In this document: piece after piece, positions 6,808 to 13,190 of the stretch
How the letters are laid out: each line of letters opens with the position of its first letter
Position numbering within the stretch: position 1 is the first letter of the stretch
Assembly (NCBI GenBank): GCA_900767325.1
Contig: CAAFYT010000061.1
Coordinates: 1 to 13,671, forward strand
Direction: 5' to 3'
From: Kiritimatiellia bacterium
Lineage (GTDB): Bacteria; Verrucomicrobiota; Kiritimatiellia; RFP12; UBA1067
Length of the DNA: 13,671 nucleotides
Notes under the pieces: generated by a model
What the model was told of the DNA's origin: nothing
The model's database searches: none
The model's input: the letters and a program-made list of their open reading frames with translations, nothing else
Program-made: the position numbers and the translations under genes

Positions 6808-8336
6808 CGTTCGAGGAACCTCCCGCCGCGTTGCTCCGTGAACTTTCCGTCACGATAGGCGATCACACCATTCACCATCACGCACTTCATGCCTGTGGAG
6901 AAGCGATGCGGATCGGCATAGGTCGCCTGCGCCTTGAACTGGGCTTCGTTCCACACCGCGATGTCGGCGAACGCGCCGACCTTCAGCACGCCGCGGTCGC
7001 GAATGCCGAAGCGCCTCGCCGGCACGCTCGTCATGCGCTCGATGCTGCGCGTCAGCCGGTAGAACTCCGGCATCGTCGCATAGGCGCGCGGATGGGGATG
7101 GTCGGCGCCAAGGGGTCCCCAGGGCGCGCGGAGCGAGGCATCGCTCCCCGGCACGATCCAGGGCCGCGCGTAGATCTTCATCAGGTTCTCCTCCGACATC
7201 TCGAAGAAGAACGCGCCCGTCTTGCAGCCGTCCTTGAAGAGCAAATCGCAGATGAACTCGCCGGGACGCGTTCCCGCGAGAACGTCGATGCGCCGCCCGG
7301 AATACGCCTTCGTGTCGGGGTGCCAGGTTCCGCCGATCATCACCGTGGACCAGTCGCGATCGGACGCATCGATCTCGGATGCGATGCGCGCGCGTTGGCG
7401 CGGGTCCGCGAGACGCTCCATCTCCGCCTTCGCGGCCCCTTCCTGCGCCCAATCGGGCAGCACGATGTCGAGATCGGTTCCGGCGGCACAATAGGGGTAG
7501 CGGTCGCTGCCCAGAAGAAGTCCGTCGTCGACCGCGCGCTGAAGCTTCTCCAAGACGGCGTCGATCTTTCCCCAGTTGCGCCTTCCGCTCGTCTTGAGAT
7601 GCGAGATCTCGGCGCGAATGCCGGTCTGGCGGACGAGCGCGAGCACCTCGTCGATCGCCTCCTCGATGCGATCGCCCTCGCTGCGCATGTGCGTGGCATA
7701 GTAACCCCCGCGCGCCGACGCGACTTTGGCGAGGCGCACGACCTCCTCGCTCGTCGAATAGCGCCCCGGCTGGTAGATCAGCCCCGTCGTCAGCCCCCAG
7801 CCGCCCTCCTCCAGCGCCTGCGCGAGCAGATCGCACATGCGGCGGAGCTCGTCTTCGGTCGCCGCGCGGCCCGCGTAACCGACGACAGACGAGCGCAAGG
7901 TGTTGTGGCCGATGAACTGAACGGTGTTGATCGCCGGCTTCGCCGCCTCCAGCGCGGCGCGATACTCGGCAAGCGAGCGCCACGTCAGACGAGGCCCGAG
8001 AATCGCGGCCCAATCGGAACTCAGACGCGCCTCGCCAAAACGCGGCGCCACGGAGCCACCGCATTGTCCGTTGATCTCGGTCGTGATGCCCTGCGTGAGC
8101 TTCGAGGGCGCCGAGGGCTCAATCACCAGATACGCATCGGAATGTGCGTGACTGTCGATGAAGCCCGGCGTCACAAGGCAACCATCGGCGTCAATGACGC
8201 AATCAGCCGAACGCCAAGCACCTTCAAGAGATGGCGCGAGATCACGAATGCGATCGCCCTCAACAAGCACATCACCGACGAATGCGGGCGCACCAAGGCC
8301 ATCGACAATCGAACCGTGTCTAATTAGAATCGTCAT
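6804..8336 (-). CDS. N-acyl-D-amino-acid deacylase (D-aminoacylase) family amidohydrolase
   Basis: A 510-residue zinc amidohydrolase of the D-aminoacylase family, expected to release a D-amino acid from an N-acyl-D-amino acid, or possibly a hydantoin-like or dipeptide substrate. The composite beta-sandwich domain is at the ends. The barrel carries DSHAHSD (61-67, His63 and His65), Cys92 in GQCGGS, His216 in THMRSEGD, His246 in SHLKTSG and Asp399 in PGSDAS, matching the family metal and catalytic positions. It is the first gene of the - strand operon. The ATG lies 8 bases after an extended -10 with no Shine-Dalgarno, suggesting leaderless translation. The first ~65 codons are less GC-rich than the rest. 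A link to D-amino acids from peptidoglycan or D-aminoacyl waste is inference. Confidence 0.87.
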   Translation of the reverse strand: MTILIRHGSIVDGLGAPAFVGDVLVEGDRIRDLAPSLEGAWRSADCVIDADGCLVTPGFIDSHAHSDAYLVIEPSAPSKLTQGITTEINGQCGGSVAPRFGEARLSSDWAAILGPRLTWRSLAEYRAALEAAKPAINTVQFIGHNTLRSSVVGYAGRAATEDELRRMCDLLAQALEEGGWGLTTGLIYQPGRYSTSEEVVRLAKVASARGGYYATHMRSEGDRIEEAIDEVLALVRQTGIRAEISHLKTSGRRNWGKIDAVLEKLQRAVDDGLLLGSDRYPYCAAGTDLDIVLPDWAQEGAAKAEMERLADPRQRARIASEIDASDRDWSTVMIGGTWHPDTKAYSGRRIDVLAGTRPGEFICDLLFKDGCKTGAFFFEMSEENLMKIYARPWIVPGSDASLRAPWGPLGADHPHPRAYATMPEFYRLTRSIERMTSVPARRFGIRDRGVLKVGAFADIAVWNEAQFKAQATYADPHRFSTGMKCVMVNGVIAYRDGKFTEQRGGRFLER

Positions 8337-8344
8337 TGGTGTGT

Positions 8345-8353
8345 ATTATACCA
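8345..8353 (-). promoter_or_regulatory. extended -10 promoter of the - strand operon
   Basis: The - strand reads TGGTATAAT, with 8 bases (8337-8344) to the ATG of the aminoacylase gene. The predicted transcription start is therefore at or next to the ATG, and there is no room for a ribosome site. No convincing -35 is present. A box-like site TGTTCATAA (8360-8368) sits directly upstream, where it could control access. Confidence 0.65.
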
Positions 8354-8502
8354 CATTGATGTTCATAAGTATTAGATAATTGTTAATACAATTTGATAAG
8401 TCGAATGCTGATAAGACAAAAAATATGCCAAACCCCTTATTCTGCGCGGGAAAGACGAACACGCACAACAAGAATAGTCGCATAATCATTGTAAAAATAA
8501 TG

Positions 8503-8532
8503 TTCACAAGCCAGTTGATAATTTGGTATAAT
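8503..8532 (+). promoter_or_regulatory. mnmG promoter (-35 and extended -10)
   Basis: TTCACA at 8503-8508 resembles a -35 (one mismatch to TTGACA). After an 18-bp spacer comes TATAAT at 8527-8532 preceded by TGG, giving an extended -10. Only 7 bases separate it from the mnmG ATG. There is no Shine-Dalgarno, so a leaderless mRNA is predicted. The -10 is flanked by a perfect inverted repeat, GTTGATAAT (8514-8522) and ATTATCAAC (8531-8539), which could be an operator. Confidence 0.65.
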
Positions 8533-8539
8533 TATCAAC

Positions 8540-10321
8540 ATGGACAACAAAGAAGGATCTTTTTACGATCTCGTCGTAATCGGCGGAGGACACGCGGGGT
8601 GTGAAGCGGCCTTAGTTGCCGCGCGCATGGGAGCAAGCACCCTTCTGGTTACCTCGCAGAAAGATGCCATTGCCAAAATGCCCTGCAACCCATCTATCGG
8701 AGGACTTGCCAAGAGCCATCTGGTCTACGAGCTTGATGCGCTTGGCGGAGAAATGGGACGGAATGCGGATGCCACGGCGATGCAATCGAAAATCCTGAAC
8801 AGAAGTCGCGGGCCAGCCGTCTGGGCAACCCGCTGCCAGTGCGCCAAGGAGGACTATGCCGCACGTATGCAAAGCGTCATATCGGCGCAGAGAAACCTGA
8901 CAATCCTTGAAGATAGCATACTGTCAATCGAAGTCGAAAGTGAAAAAGTCAAATCCGTCACGACAAAAAACAACGGGAACATACCAACAAAGACAGTTGT
9001 TGTGACATCCGGAACAGCTCTCAGAGGACGAATCTGGATCGGAAAGGAAGTTCAGGAAAGCGGCGGAGACGGGCGGTCAGCCATCAACGAACTTTCGCTA
9101 TGCCTTGAAAAACTCGGCTTTTCGCTCATTCGGCTCAAGACAGGAACACCACCACGGCTACGCGCTGATAGTTGCAACTTTTCGTCCTGTATTGAACAAA
9201 AAGGCGAAAATCCGCGGCCATTGTTCCACGTGGAACACATCCAAGGAAGTTGCTCTTCGGCTACGATTTGTTCCACGTGGAACAAAAAGATGCCTGAATA
9301 TTCGTGCTGGCTTACCCACACAACGCCAGAAACGCATCGCATCATTCGTGATAATCTTTCTGGATCGGCACTTTATGGAGGTGCAATTCATGGTGTTGGT
9401 GTCCGTTACTGCCCAAGCATTGAGGATAAGATCGTCCGTTTTTCGTCCGCAGATCGTCACCATGTCATGCTTGAGCCAGAGGATTCGTCCTGTTCTGTCA
9501 TTTATCCAAATGGATTGAGTTGTTCGCTTTCGCGTGATGTTCAGGAGAGGATGGTTCGGTCTGTCCCTGGATTGGAGAATGCAGAATTCCTTGCCTATGC
9601 CTATGCGATCGAATACGATGCCATTGACTCGCGGGAATTGAAACACACATTGGAAAGCAAACGAATCAATGGACTTTTCTTTGCAGGACAGATCAACGGA
9701 ACGACTGGGTATGAGGAGGCGGCTGCACAGGGCATCATGGCTGGGATCAATGCGTCCTTTCTTGTGAACGGAAATGATCCACTCGTCCTAAGTCGTCAAG
9801 ACGCCTACATCGGTGTCATGATTGATGATCTCGTTACGAAGGGGACTGATGAACCCTACCGTATGTTCACAAGCAGGGCAGAACGGCGTTTAATTATACG
9901 ACAAGACAATGCTTGTTATCGATTGCTTAATGCGGCGAAAGCTGTCGGCATTGTTGATAACTGCGTGATTTCTCGTCTTGAGGACGAAATAAAATACATT
10001 GATGATAGACTCTCAAATCAAAAAAGCGGAGATGACATTTACGCCTTCGGTGAGACGGTTGCTTGTGAGATTAAGATTATGAGGCACTATGCGCCTTACA
10101 TTATTCAAGAGAAAAAAGCTGCAGAACGAGCAAAAATTGACGAAAATATAAAAATTCCGCGTTGGCTTGACTATGATAAGTGCCTCGCTCTGCGATTTGA
10201 AAGCCGCGAAAAACTTAAAAGACATCAGCCGGAGACTCTTGCACAAGCCGCTCGCATACCAGGTGTGAATCCTGCTGACATAGCCGTTCTTGCCATTCTC
10301 ATCAAAAGGGGACATGTTTAG
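8540..10321 (+). CDS. mnmG: tRNA uridine-5-carboxymethylaminomethyl modification enzyme MnmG (GidA)
   Basis: FAD protein that works with the GTPase MnmE to install the (carboxymethyl)aminomethyl group on U34 of certain tRNAs. The 593-residue protein shows the dinucleotide-binding motif VVIGGGHAG (12-20), the two catalytic cysteines Cys49 (MPCNPSIGG) and Cys291 (VRYCPSIEDK), LKTGTPPR, FFAGQINGTTGYEEAAAQG and the C-terminal AARIPGVNPADIAVL stretch. It is a little short of E. coli MnmG (about 629), mainly in the C-terminal third. Between NPRPLF and CWLTHT (residues 229-256), however, it is about 12 residues longer than E. coli, and that loop is encoded by DNA with two perfect parS palindromes. 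ATG at 8540 follows the -10 by 7 bases with no ribosome site. GC is much lower than in the - strand operon. Confidence 0.96.
   Translation: MDNKEGSFYDLVVIGGGHAGCEAALVAARMGASTLLVTSQKDAIAKMPCNPSIGGLAKSHLVYELDALGGEMGRNADATAMQSKILNRSRGPAVWATRCQCAKEDYAARMQSVISAQRNLTILEDSILSIEVESEKVKSVTTKNNGNIPTKTVVVTSGTALRGRIWIGKEVQESGGDGRSAINELSLCLEKLGFSLIRLKTGTPPRLRADSCNFSSCIEQKGENPRPLFHVEHIQGSCSSATICSTWNKKMPEYSCWLTHTTPETHRIIRDNLSGSALYGGAIHGVGVRYCPSIEDKIVRFSSADRHHVMLEPEDSSCSVIYPNGLSCSLSRDVQERMVRSVPGLENAEFLAYAYAIEYDAIDSRELKHTLESKRINGLFFAGQINGTTGYEEAAAQGIMAGINASFLVNGNDPLVLSRQDAYIGVMIDDLVTKGTDEPYRMFTSRAERRLIIRQDNACYRLLNAAKAVGIVDNCVISRLEDEIKYIDDRLSNQKSGDDIYAFGETVACEIKIMRHYAPYIIQEKKAAERAKIDENIKIPRWLDYDKCLALRFESREKLKRHQPETLAQAARIPGVNPADIAVLAILIKRGHV
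9222..9237. promoter_or_regulatory. parS: parS site 1 (ParB-binding palindrome)
   Basis: TGTTCCACGTGGAACA is a perfect 16-bp palindrome matching the known bacterial parS pattern (B. subtilis type TGTTNCACGTGAAACA; the symmetric GGAACA half is found in other phyla). It lies inside mnmG and encodes Phe229-His-Val-Glu, beginning at the second base of codon 228. ParB loads here and spreads as a CTP clamp in chromosome segregation. No parA or parB gene is in the window. Confidence 0.9.
9269..9284. promoter_or_regulatory. parS: parS site 2 (ParB-binding palindrome)
   Basis: A second identical TGTTCCACGTGGAACA, 47 bp downstream of the first (start to start). It extends to an 18-bp palindrome with one more T and A. 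It encodes Cys244-Ser-Thr-Trp-Asn, in a reading register different from that of site 1, so identity is held at DNA level and not by the protein. Confidence 0.9.
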
Positions 10322-10344
10322 TTATCAACAGAACCTGTTGATAA
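10322..10344. repeat. inverted pair of DnaA-box-like sites after mnmG
   Basis: TTATCAACAG (10322-10331) and CTGTTGATAA (10335-10344) form a perfect 10-bp inverted repeat with a 3-base spacer, starting one base after the mnmG stop. The arms contain TTATCAACA in opposite orientations. There is no T-tract after it and the stem is AT-rich, so it is more likely a protein site upstream of dnaA than an intrinsic terminator. Confidence 0.6.
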
Positions 10345-10392
10345 GATGAAGACATAAGTTCATTTCTTTTCTCACACACGAGCCATTAATTA

Positions 10393-10422
10393 TGCTATCA
10401 TTCTCATCAGAGAAGCAGGAGA
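10393..10422 (+). promoter_or_regulatory. dnaA promoter -10 and ribosome site
   Basis: TGCTATCAT (10393-10401) is an extended -10 with one mismatch to TATAAT; no good -35 is seen. A start near 10408 would give a leader of about 20 bases. AGGAG at 10417-10421 lies six bases before the ATG at 10428 and decides the dnaA start over the upstream in-frame codon at 10392. The paired box-like sites at 10322-10344 lie about 50 bases upstream and could mediate autoregulation. Confidence 0.5.
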
Positions 10423-10427
10423 AGACA

Positions 10428-11843
10428 ATGAGTGAAAATGAGAACATAGACAAGGCCTCGAAGGAGATGTGGGAGAAGGCGAAGAACGTATACCTTTCCA
10501 CGTTGGCCTCGCCTGAAGAGAGGAACCAAGTCGAGCGTTACCTTTCGTCAATCAATTCGGTCACGAAAAAGGACAGCACATTCGTCATCACCACGGCGAG
10601 TTCCTACGCCTCCGACTTTCTGAAGGAGCACTATTCAGACCGTCTTGAGAAGTGCCTTGAGATTTTTTCGAATGGCGAGAAGATCGACCTGGAGTTCAAG
10701 TACAGCGAGACGACGAACAAGGCGCCGATTCTCTCACCCGTGATCTCCGATCGCAGGGAGGCGGGCAATGAAAAGTCGGCGTTCTTCAATTCGACGATGC
10801 CCCTCAACGAGGACTACACGTTCGAGGAATTCGTGAGAGGTCCATCGAACAGCTGGGCACTTGCCGCAGCACAAGGCGTCGTGACGAATCCGGGCAAGAG
10901 GGGGTACAATCCTCTCTTCATCCACGGTGGCACCGGGCTTGGCAAGACGCATCTGATGCAGGCCATCGGAAACGAGCTTCGCAAACGCGACCCGTCACGA
11001 TCGATCTGCTACCTGACGGCCGAAACGTTTCTGAACGAATACGTGAATGCCCTCAAGAACAGCCAGATCGAACAATTCAGAAACAGATACAGGAAGATCG
11101 ATCTGCTGATGGTCGATGACGTGCAGTTCCTTCAGAAGGGCAAACAGTTCCAGGAGGAGTTCTTCAACACGTTCAACACACTGCAGGAAGCCCAGAAGCA
11201 GATCGTCATGACATCTGACGTCGCTCCCAAGAACCTTCCTCTGATCGAACAACGCCTCATTTCGAGATTCGAAGGCGGAATGGTTCAGGAGATCGAATCT
11301 CCAAACTATGAGACGCGCCTGGCGATCATCAAGAAAAAGGCGGAGGGACTGATGCCTGTCATCCCCGAAAACGCGCTCGAATTCATCGCCGATACGATCA
11401 AAAGCCATGTCCGCGCGATGGAAGGGGCCTTGAGAAAGGTCAGCATCTTCAGAACGATCGATCCTACGACTTCGTTGACGAACGAAAACCTTTCGCTCAT
11501 ATTGAAGGATCTCATTCTCAAGGAGCAGACGACGAAAAACCTTACAATAGAGGAAATACAAGAAGTCGTTTCTAAAAAATATTCGATTTCAATCAAACAG
11601 ATTCTTTCTCCAGAGCGTACCCAATCTCTTGTAACGCCAAGACAGATGGCGATGTACATTTCGAGAAAGTACACTTCGAAGAGTCTGAATGAAATTGCGG
11701 CGGCGTTTGAAAAAACACACGCAACAGTCATTCATGGAATCAAAAACATCGAAAAAAGATTTGATGTCGAACAGGATCTGAGAATCACTCTTGAAAACAT
11801 CTTGTCTGAACTTGGTCTCAAACTCTCCGATAAGATGGATTGA
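10428..11843 (+). CDS. dnaA: chromosomal replication initiator protein DnaA
   Basis: AAA+ ATPase that binds DnaA boxes and opens the origin. The 471-residue protein has domain I (1-85), a short linker (~90-125), and the AAA+ core with Walker A GGTGLGKT (167-174), Walker B LLMVDD (226-231), TSDVAPKNL and the arginine-finger region RLISRF (276-281). The DNA-binding domain IV (~375-471) has TPRQMAMY (403-410). The box-reading signature, DHTTV in E. coli (433-437), is here THATV (430-434): His and the second Thr are kept, while Asp433 and Thr435 equivalents are Thr and Ala. The ATG at 10428 was chosen for its AGGAG site. The last ~100 codons are visibly more AT-rich than the first part. Confidence 0.97.
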   Translation: MSENENIDKASKEMWEKAKNVYLSTLASPEERNQVERYLSSINSVTKKDSTFVITTASSYASDFLKEHYSDRLEKCLEIFSNGEKIDLEFKYSETTNKAPILSPVISDRREAGNEKSAFFNSTMPLNEDYTFEEFVRGPSNSWALAAAQGVVTNPGKRGYNPLFIHGGTGLGKTHLMQAIGNELRKRDPSRSICYLTAETFLNEYVNALKNSQIEQFRNRYRKIDLLMVDDVQFLQKGKQFQEEFFNTFNTLQEAQKQIVMTSDVAPKNLPLIEQRLISRFEGGMVQEIESPNYETRLAIIKKKAEGLMPVIPENALEFIADTIKSHVRAMEGALRKVSIFRTIDPTTSLTNENLSLILKDLILKEQTTKNLTIEEIQEVVSKKYSISIKQILSPERTQSLVTPRQMAMYISRKYTSKSLNEIAAAFEKTHATVIHGIKNIEKRFDVEQDLRITLENILSELGLKLSDKMD

Positions 11844-12095
11844 AAAAATTGAAAAAACCTGTTCATAACGAGTCTAAAATCAACTGGACAATCTACATGA
11901 AGTTTCAGATGTAAAGAGATGTCTAAAATGAATAGCTCTGATATGAACATCAAAAAAATAGAAAAGGCAGTTAAAACATTGGGTGAAAAAGAGATATCAA
12001 CACTATCAACATTTCTAATAATAGGTAATAATTATCATTTATAATATCATCAGTATTTGATACAATTAGAGTCAACAAAAAAGAAGGAGATAAAA
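11844..12095. other. candidate oriC between dnaA and dnaN
   Basis: A 252-base AT-rich gap. DnaA-box-like sites are TGTTCATAA 11860-11868 (full match to TGTTNATAA), ATATGAACA 11941-11949, and two abutting direct copies, ATATCAACA 11994-12002 and CTATCAACA 12003-12011 (one mismatch each). These are followed at once by a very AT-rich tract (12012-12066) that begins with TAATAATAG (12016-12024), resembling the DnaA-trio (TAR) repeats of the bacterial unwinding element. Position next to dnaA and dnaN and outward gene polarity support an origin. Sites on the other side of dnaA suggest a bipartite one. No clear dnaA terminator is seen. Confidence 0.55.
12058..12090 (+). promoter_or_regulatory. dnaN promoter -10 and ribosome site
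   Basis: TGATACAAT (12058-12066) is an extended -10 with one mismatch to TATAAT; TTTATA (12038-12043) is a weak -35 at 17 bp. TATAAT at 12040-12045 is an alternative -10. AAGGAGA (12084-12090) precedes the ATG at 12096 by five bases and rejects the upstream TTG start at 12057, which lies in the promoter. Confidence 0.5.
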
Positions 12096-13190
12096 ATGAA
12101 GTTCACTATCATGCAGACTCCGTTTCTTGAAGCCCTCAAGTCCGTTCAGGGAATTGTCACGAGCAAGGGGTCTTTGCAGATACTCCAAAACGTCATGATC
12201 GAGGCGGAGGCGGACAAACTGACGCTGACGACCACCGACCTTGACATTTCGATAAAGGTAAATTGCGAATGTAATGTAATTGAAGGAGGAAAGACGACCT
12301 TGCCTGTCAAATTGCTGTTCAATGTTGTCTGCAAGGTCGGACCTACCGAGCTTTCAATAGAAGTCGATCAGAAGGATTGCGCGACACTTCGCGCCGGCAA
12401 TGCGAAGTTCAAGATCGTCGGTCTCCCCGAGAAGGATTTTCCAAAACTTCCCGTCGACGAGGATGCCTACATCTACACTTTGCAGCAGAACGTGTTCAAG
12501 GAGATGCTGAAAAAGGTCTCCTACGCATCGAGCGTCGACGACACCCGGCGCGTACTGAAGGGCGTGTTGATGAGTTTCAAGGATTCAAAGTTGACGATGG
12601 TTGCAACGGACGGACGGCGTCTTGCTCTCATTGAAAAGGAAGTCGAGTTTCCAAAGATCAACGAAAAGGACATCGTGCTTCCCTTGAAAGCCGTGCAGGA
12701 ACTTCAGAGATCATTGAATGGAGAAGGTGACATCTCCCTCATTCTCCAGAAGTCGCAGATATGCTTCAAGGTTGACAACATCCTCATCTACTCGAAGCTC
12801 ATAGAGGACGTCTATCCGAACTACAAACAGGTCATACCGTCCGAAGCAGTCGAGAAAATCGTCGTCGATCGGCAGCTTCTCATCGACGCCCTTGAGCGCG
12901 CGAGCGTGATGACAGTCGACGAGGTCAGCTCGACGAAGCTGATTTTTTCGAGTGGCAAGTTGATGGTGACATCCGCCGCTTCCGACATCGGCGAAGCGTG
13001 CGACGAAGTTCCGATCAAGTACACGGGAGAAAAGATAGAGATCATGTTCAATCCGTCGTATGTGATGGATCCACTGAAGGCGATTGACGAAGACGAGGTT
13101 ACGATCCACCTGAACGATGGACATTCGCCCGCGGTGATCAAGTGCAGCATTCCGTTTCTCTACGTGCTGATGCCGCTTAGAATATCATGA
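12096..13190 (+). CDS. dnaN: DNA polymerase III beta subunit (sliding clamp)
   Basis: Ring-shaped processivity clamp that tethers DNA polymerase III to DNA; acts as a dimer of three-domain subunits. The 364 residues have the usual length. Landmarks are LTTTDLDISIKV (end of the first domain's first half), LPEKDFPKLP, the MVATDGRRLAL segment of the middle domain, YPNYKQVIP, and the C-terminal YVLMPLRIS that ends in the hydrophobic-cleft region binding clamp partners (YxxMPMRL in E. coli). ATG at 12096 with a strong AAGGAGA site. The TGA overlaps the ATG of the following methyltransferase. Confidence 0.97.
   Translation: MKFTIMQTPFLEALKSVQGIVTSKGSLQILQNVMIEAEADKLTLTTTDLDISIKVNCECNVIEGGKTTLPVKLLFNVVCKVGPTELSIEVDQKDCATLRAGNAKFKIVGLPEKDFPKLPVDEDAYIYTLQQNVFKEMLKKVSYASSVDDTRRVLKGVLMSFKDSKLTMVATDGRRLALIEKEVEFPKINEKDIVLPLKAVQELQRSLNGEGDISLILQKSQICFKVDNILIYSKLIEDVYPNYKQVIPSEAVEKIVVDRQLLIDALERASVMTVDEVSSTKLIFSSGKLMVTSAASDIGEACDEVPIKYTGEKIEIMFNPSYVMDPLKAIDEDEVTIHLNDGHSPAVIKCSIPFLYVLMPLRIS

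Larger units (their letters stand above)
8337..8539. promoter_or_regulatory. divergent control gap with DnaA-box-like sites
   Basis: A 203-base AT-rich gap between the outward-facing aminoacylase and mnmG genes. It holds both promoters and a run of sites close to TGTTNATAA: TGTTCATAA 8360-8368, TGTTAATAC 8381-8389, TGCTGATAA 8406-8414, TGTTCACAA 8501-8509, AGTTGATAA 8513-8521, and the opposite-facing TTATCAACA 8532-8540. Two match the pattern fully and the others have one mismatch. Because genes on both sides point away from here, the gap may be an origin element or a DnaA-controlled promoter region. No RNA gene or peptide is evident. Confidence 0.5.

Noticed and set aside
6831..8327. 498-codon open frame on the + strand opposite the aminoacylase gene
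   Set aside because: It is a mirror frame of a GC-rich gene, with Arg/His/Ala-rich low-complexity protein and no family motif. The - strand gene has complete catalytic motifs.
8903..9060. CRISPR or short tandem repeats
   Set aside because: No regularly spaced repeats were found here or elsewhere; the only striking repeat pair in mnmG is the parS palindromes.
10322..10344. Intrinsic terminator for mnmG
   Set aside because: The stem is AT-rich, the loop is only three bases, and no T-tract follows. A protein-binding inverted repeat fits better.
10392..10427. Upstream start for dnaA giving 12 extra residues
   Set aside because: The upstream codon overlaps the -10 element. AGGAG lies at the right distance from the ATG at 10428.
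12057..12095. Upstream TTG start for dnaN
   Set aside because: It falls in the promoter, and the ATG at 12096 has a strong AAGGAGA site and starts the conserved N-terminus.
8337..12095. Mobile element or prophage insertion explaining the AT-rich segment
   Set aside because: No transposase, integrase, terminal repeats or target duplication. The genes are the standard mnmG-dnaA-dnaN origin set.
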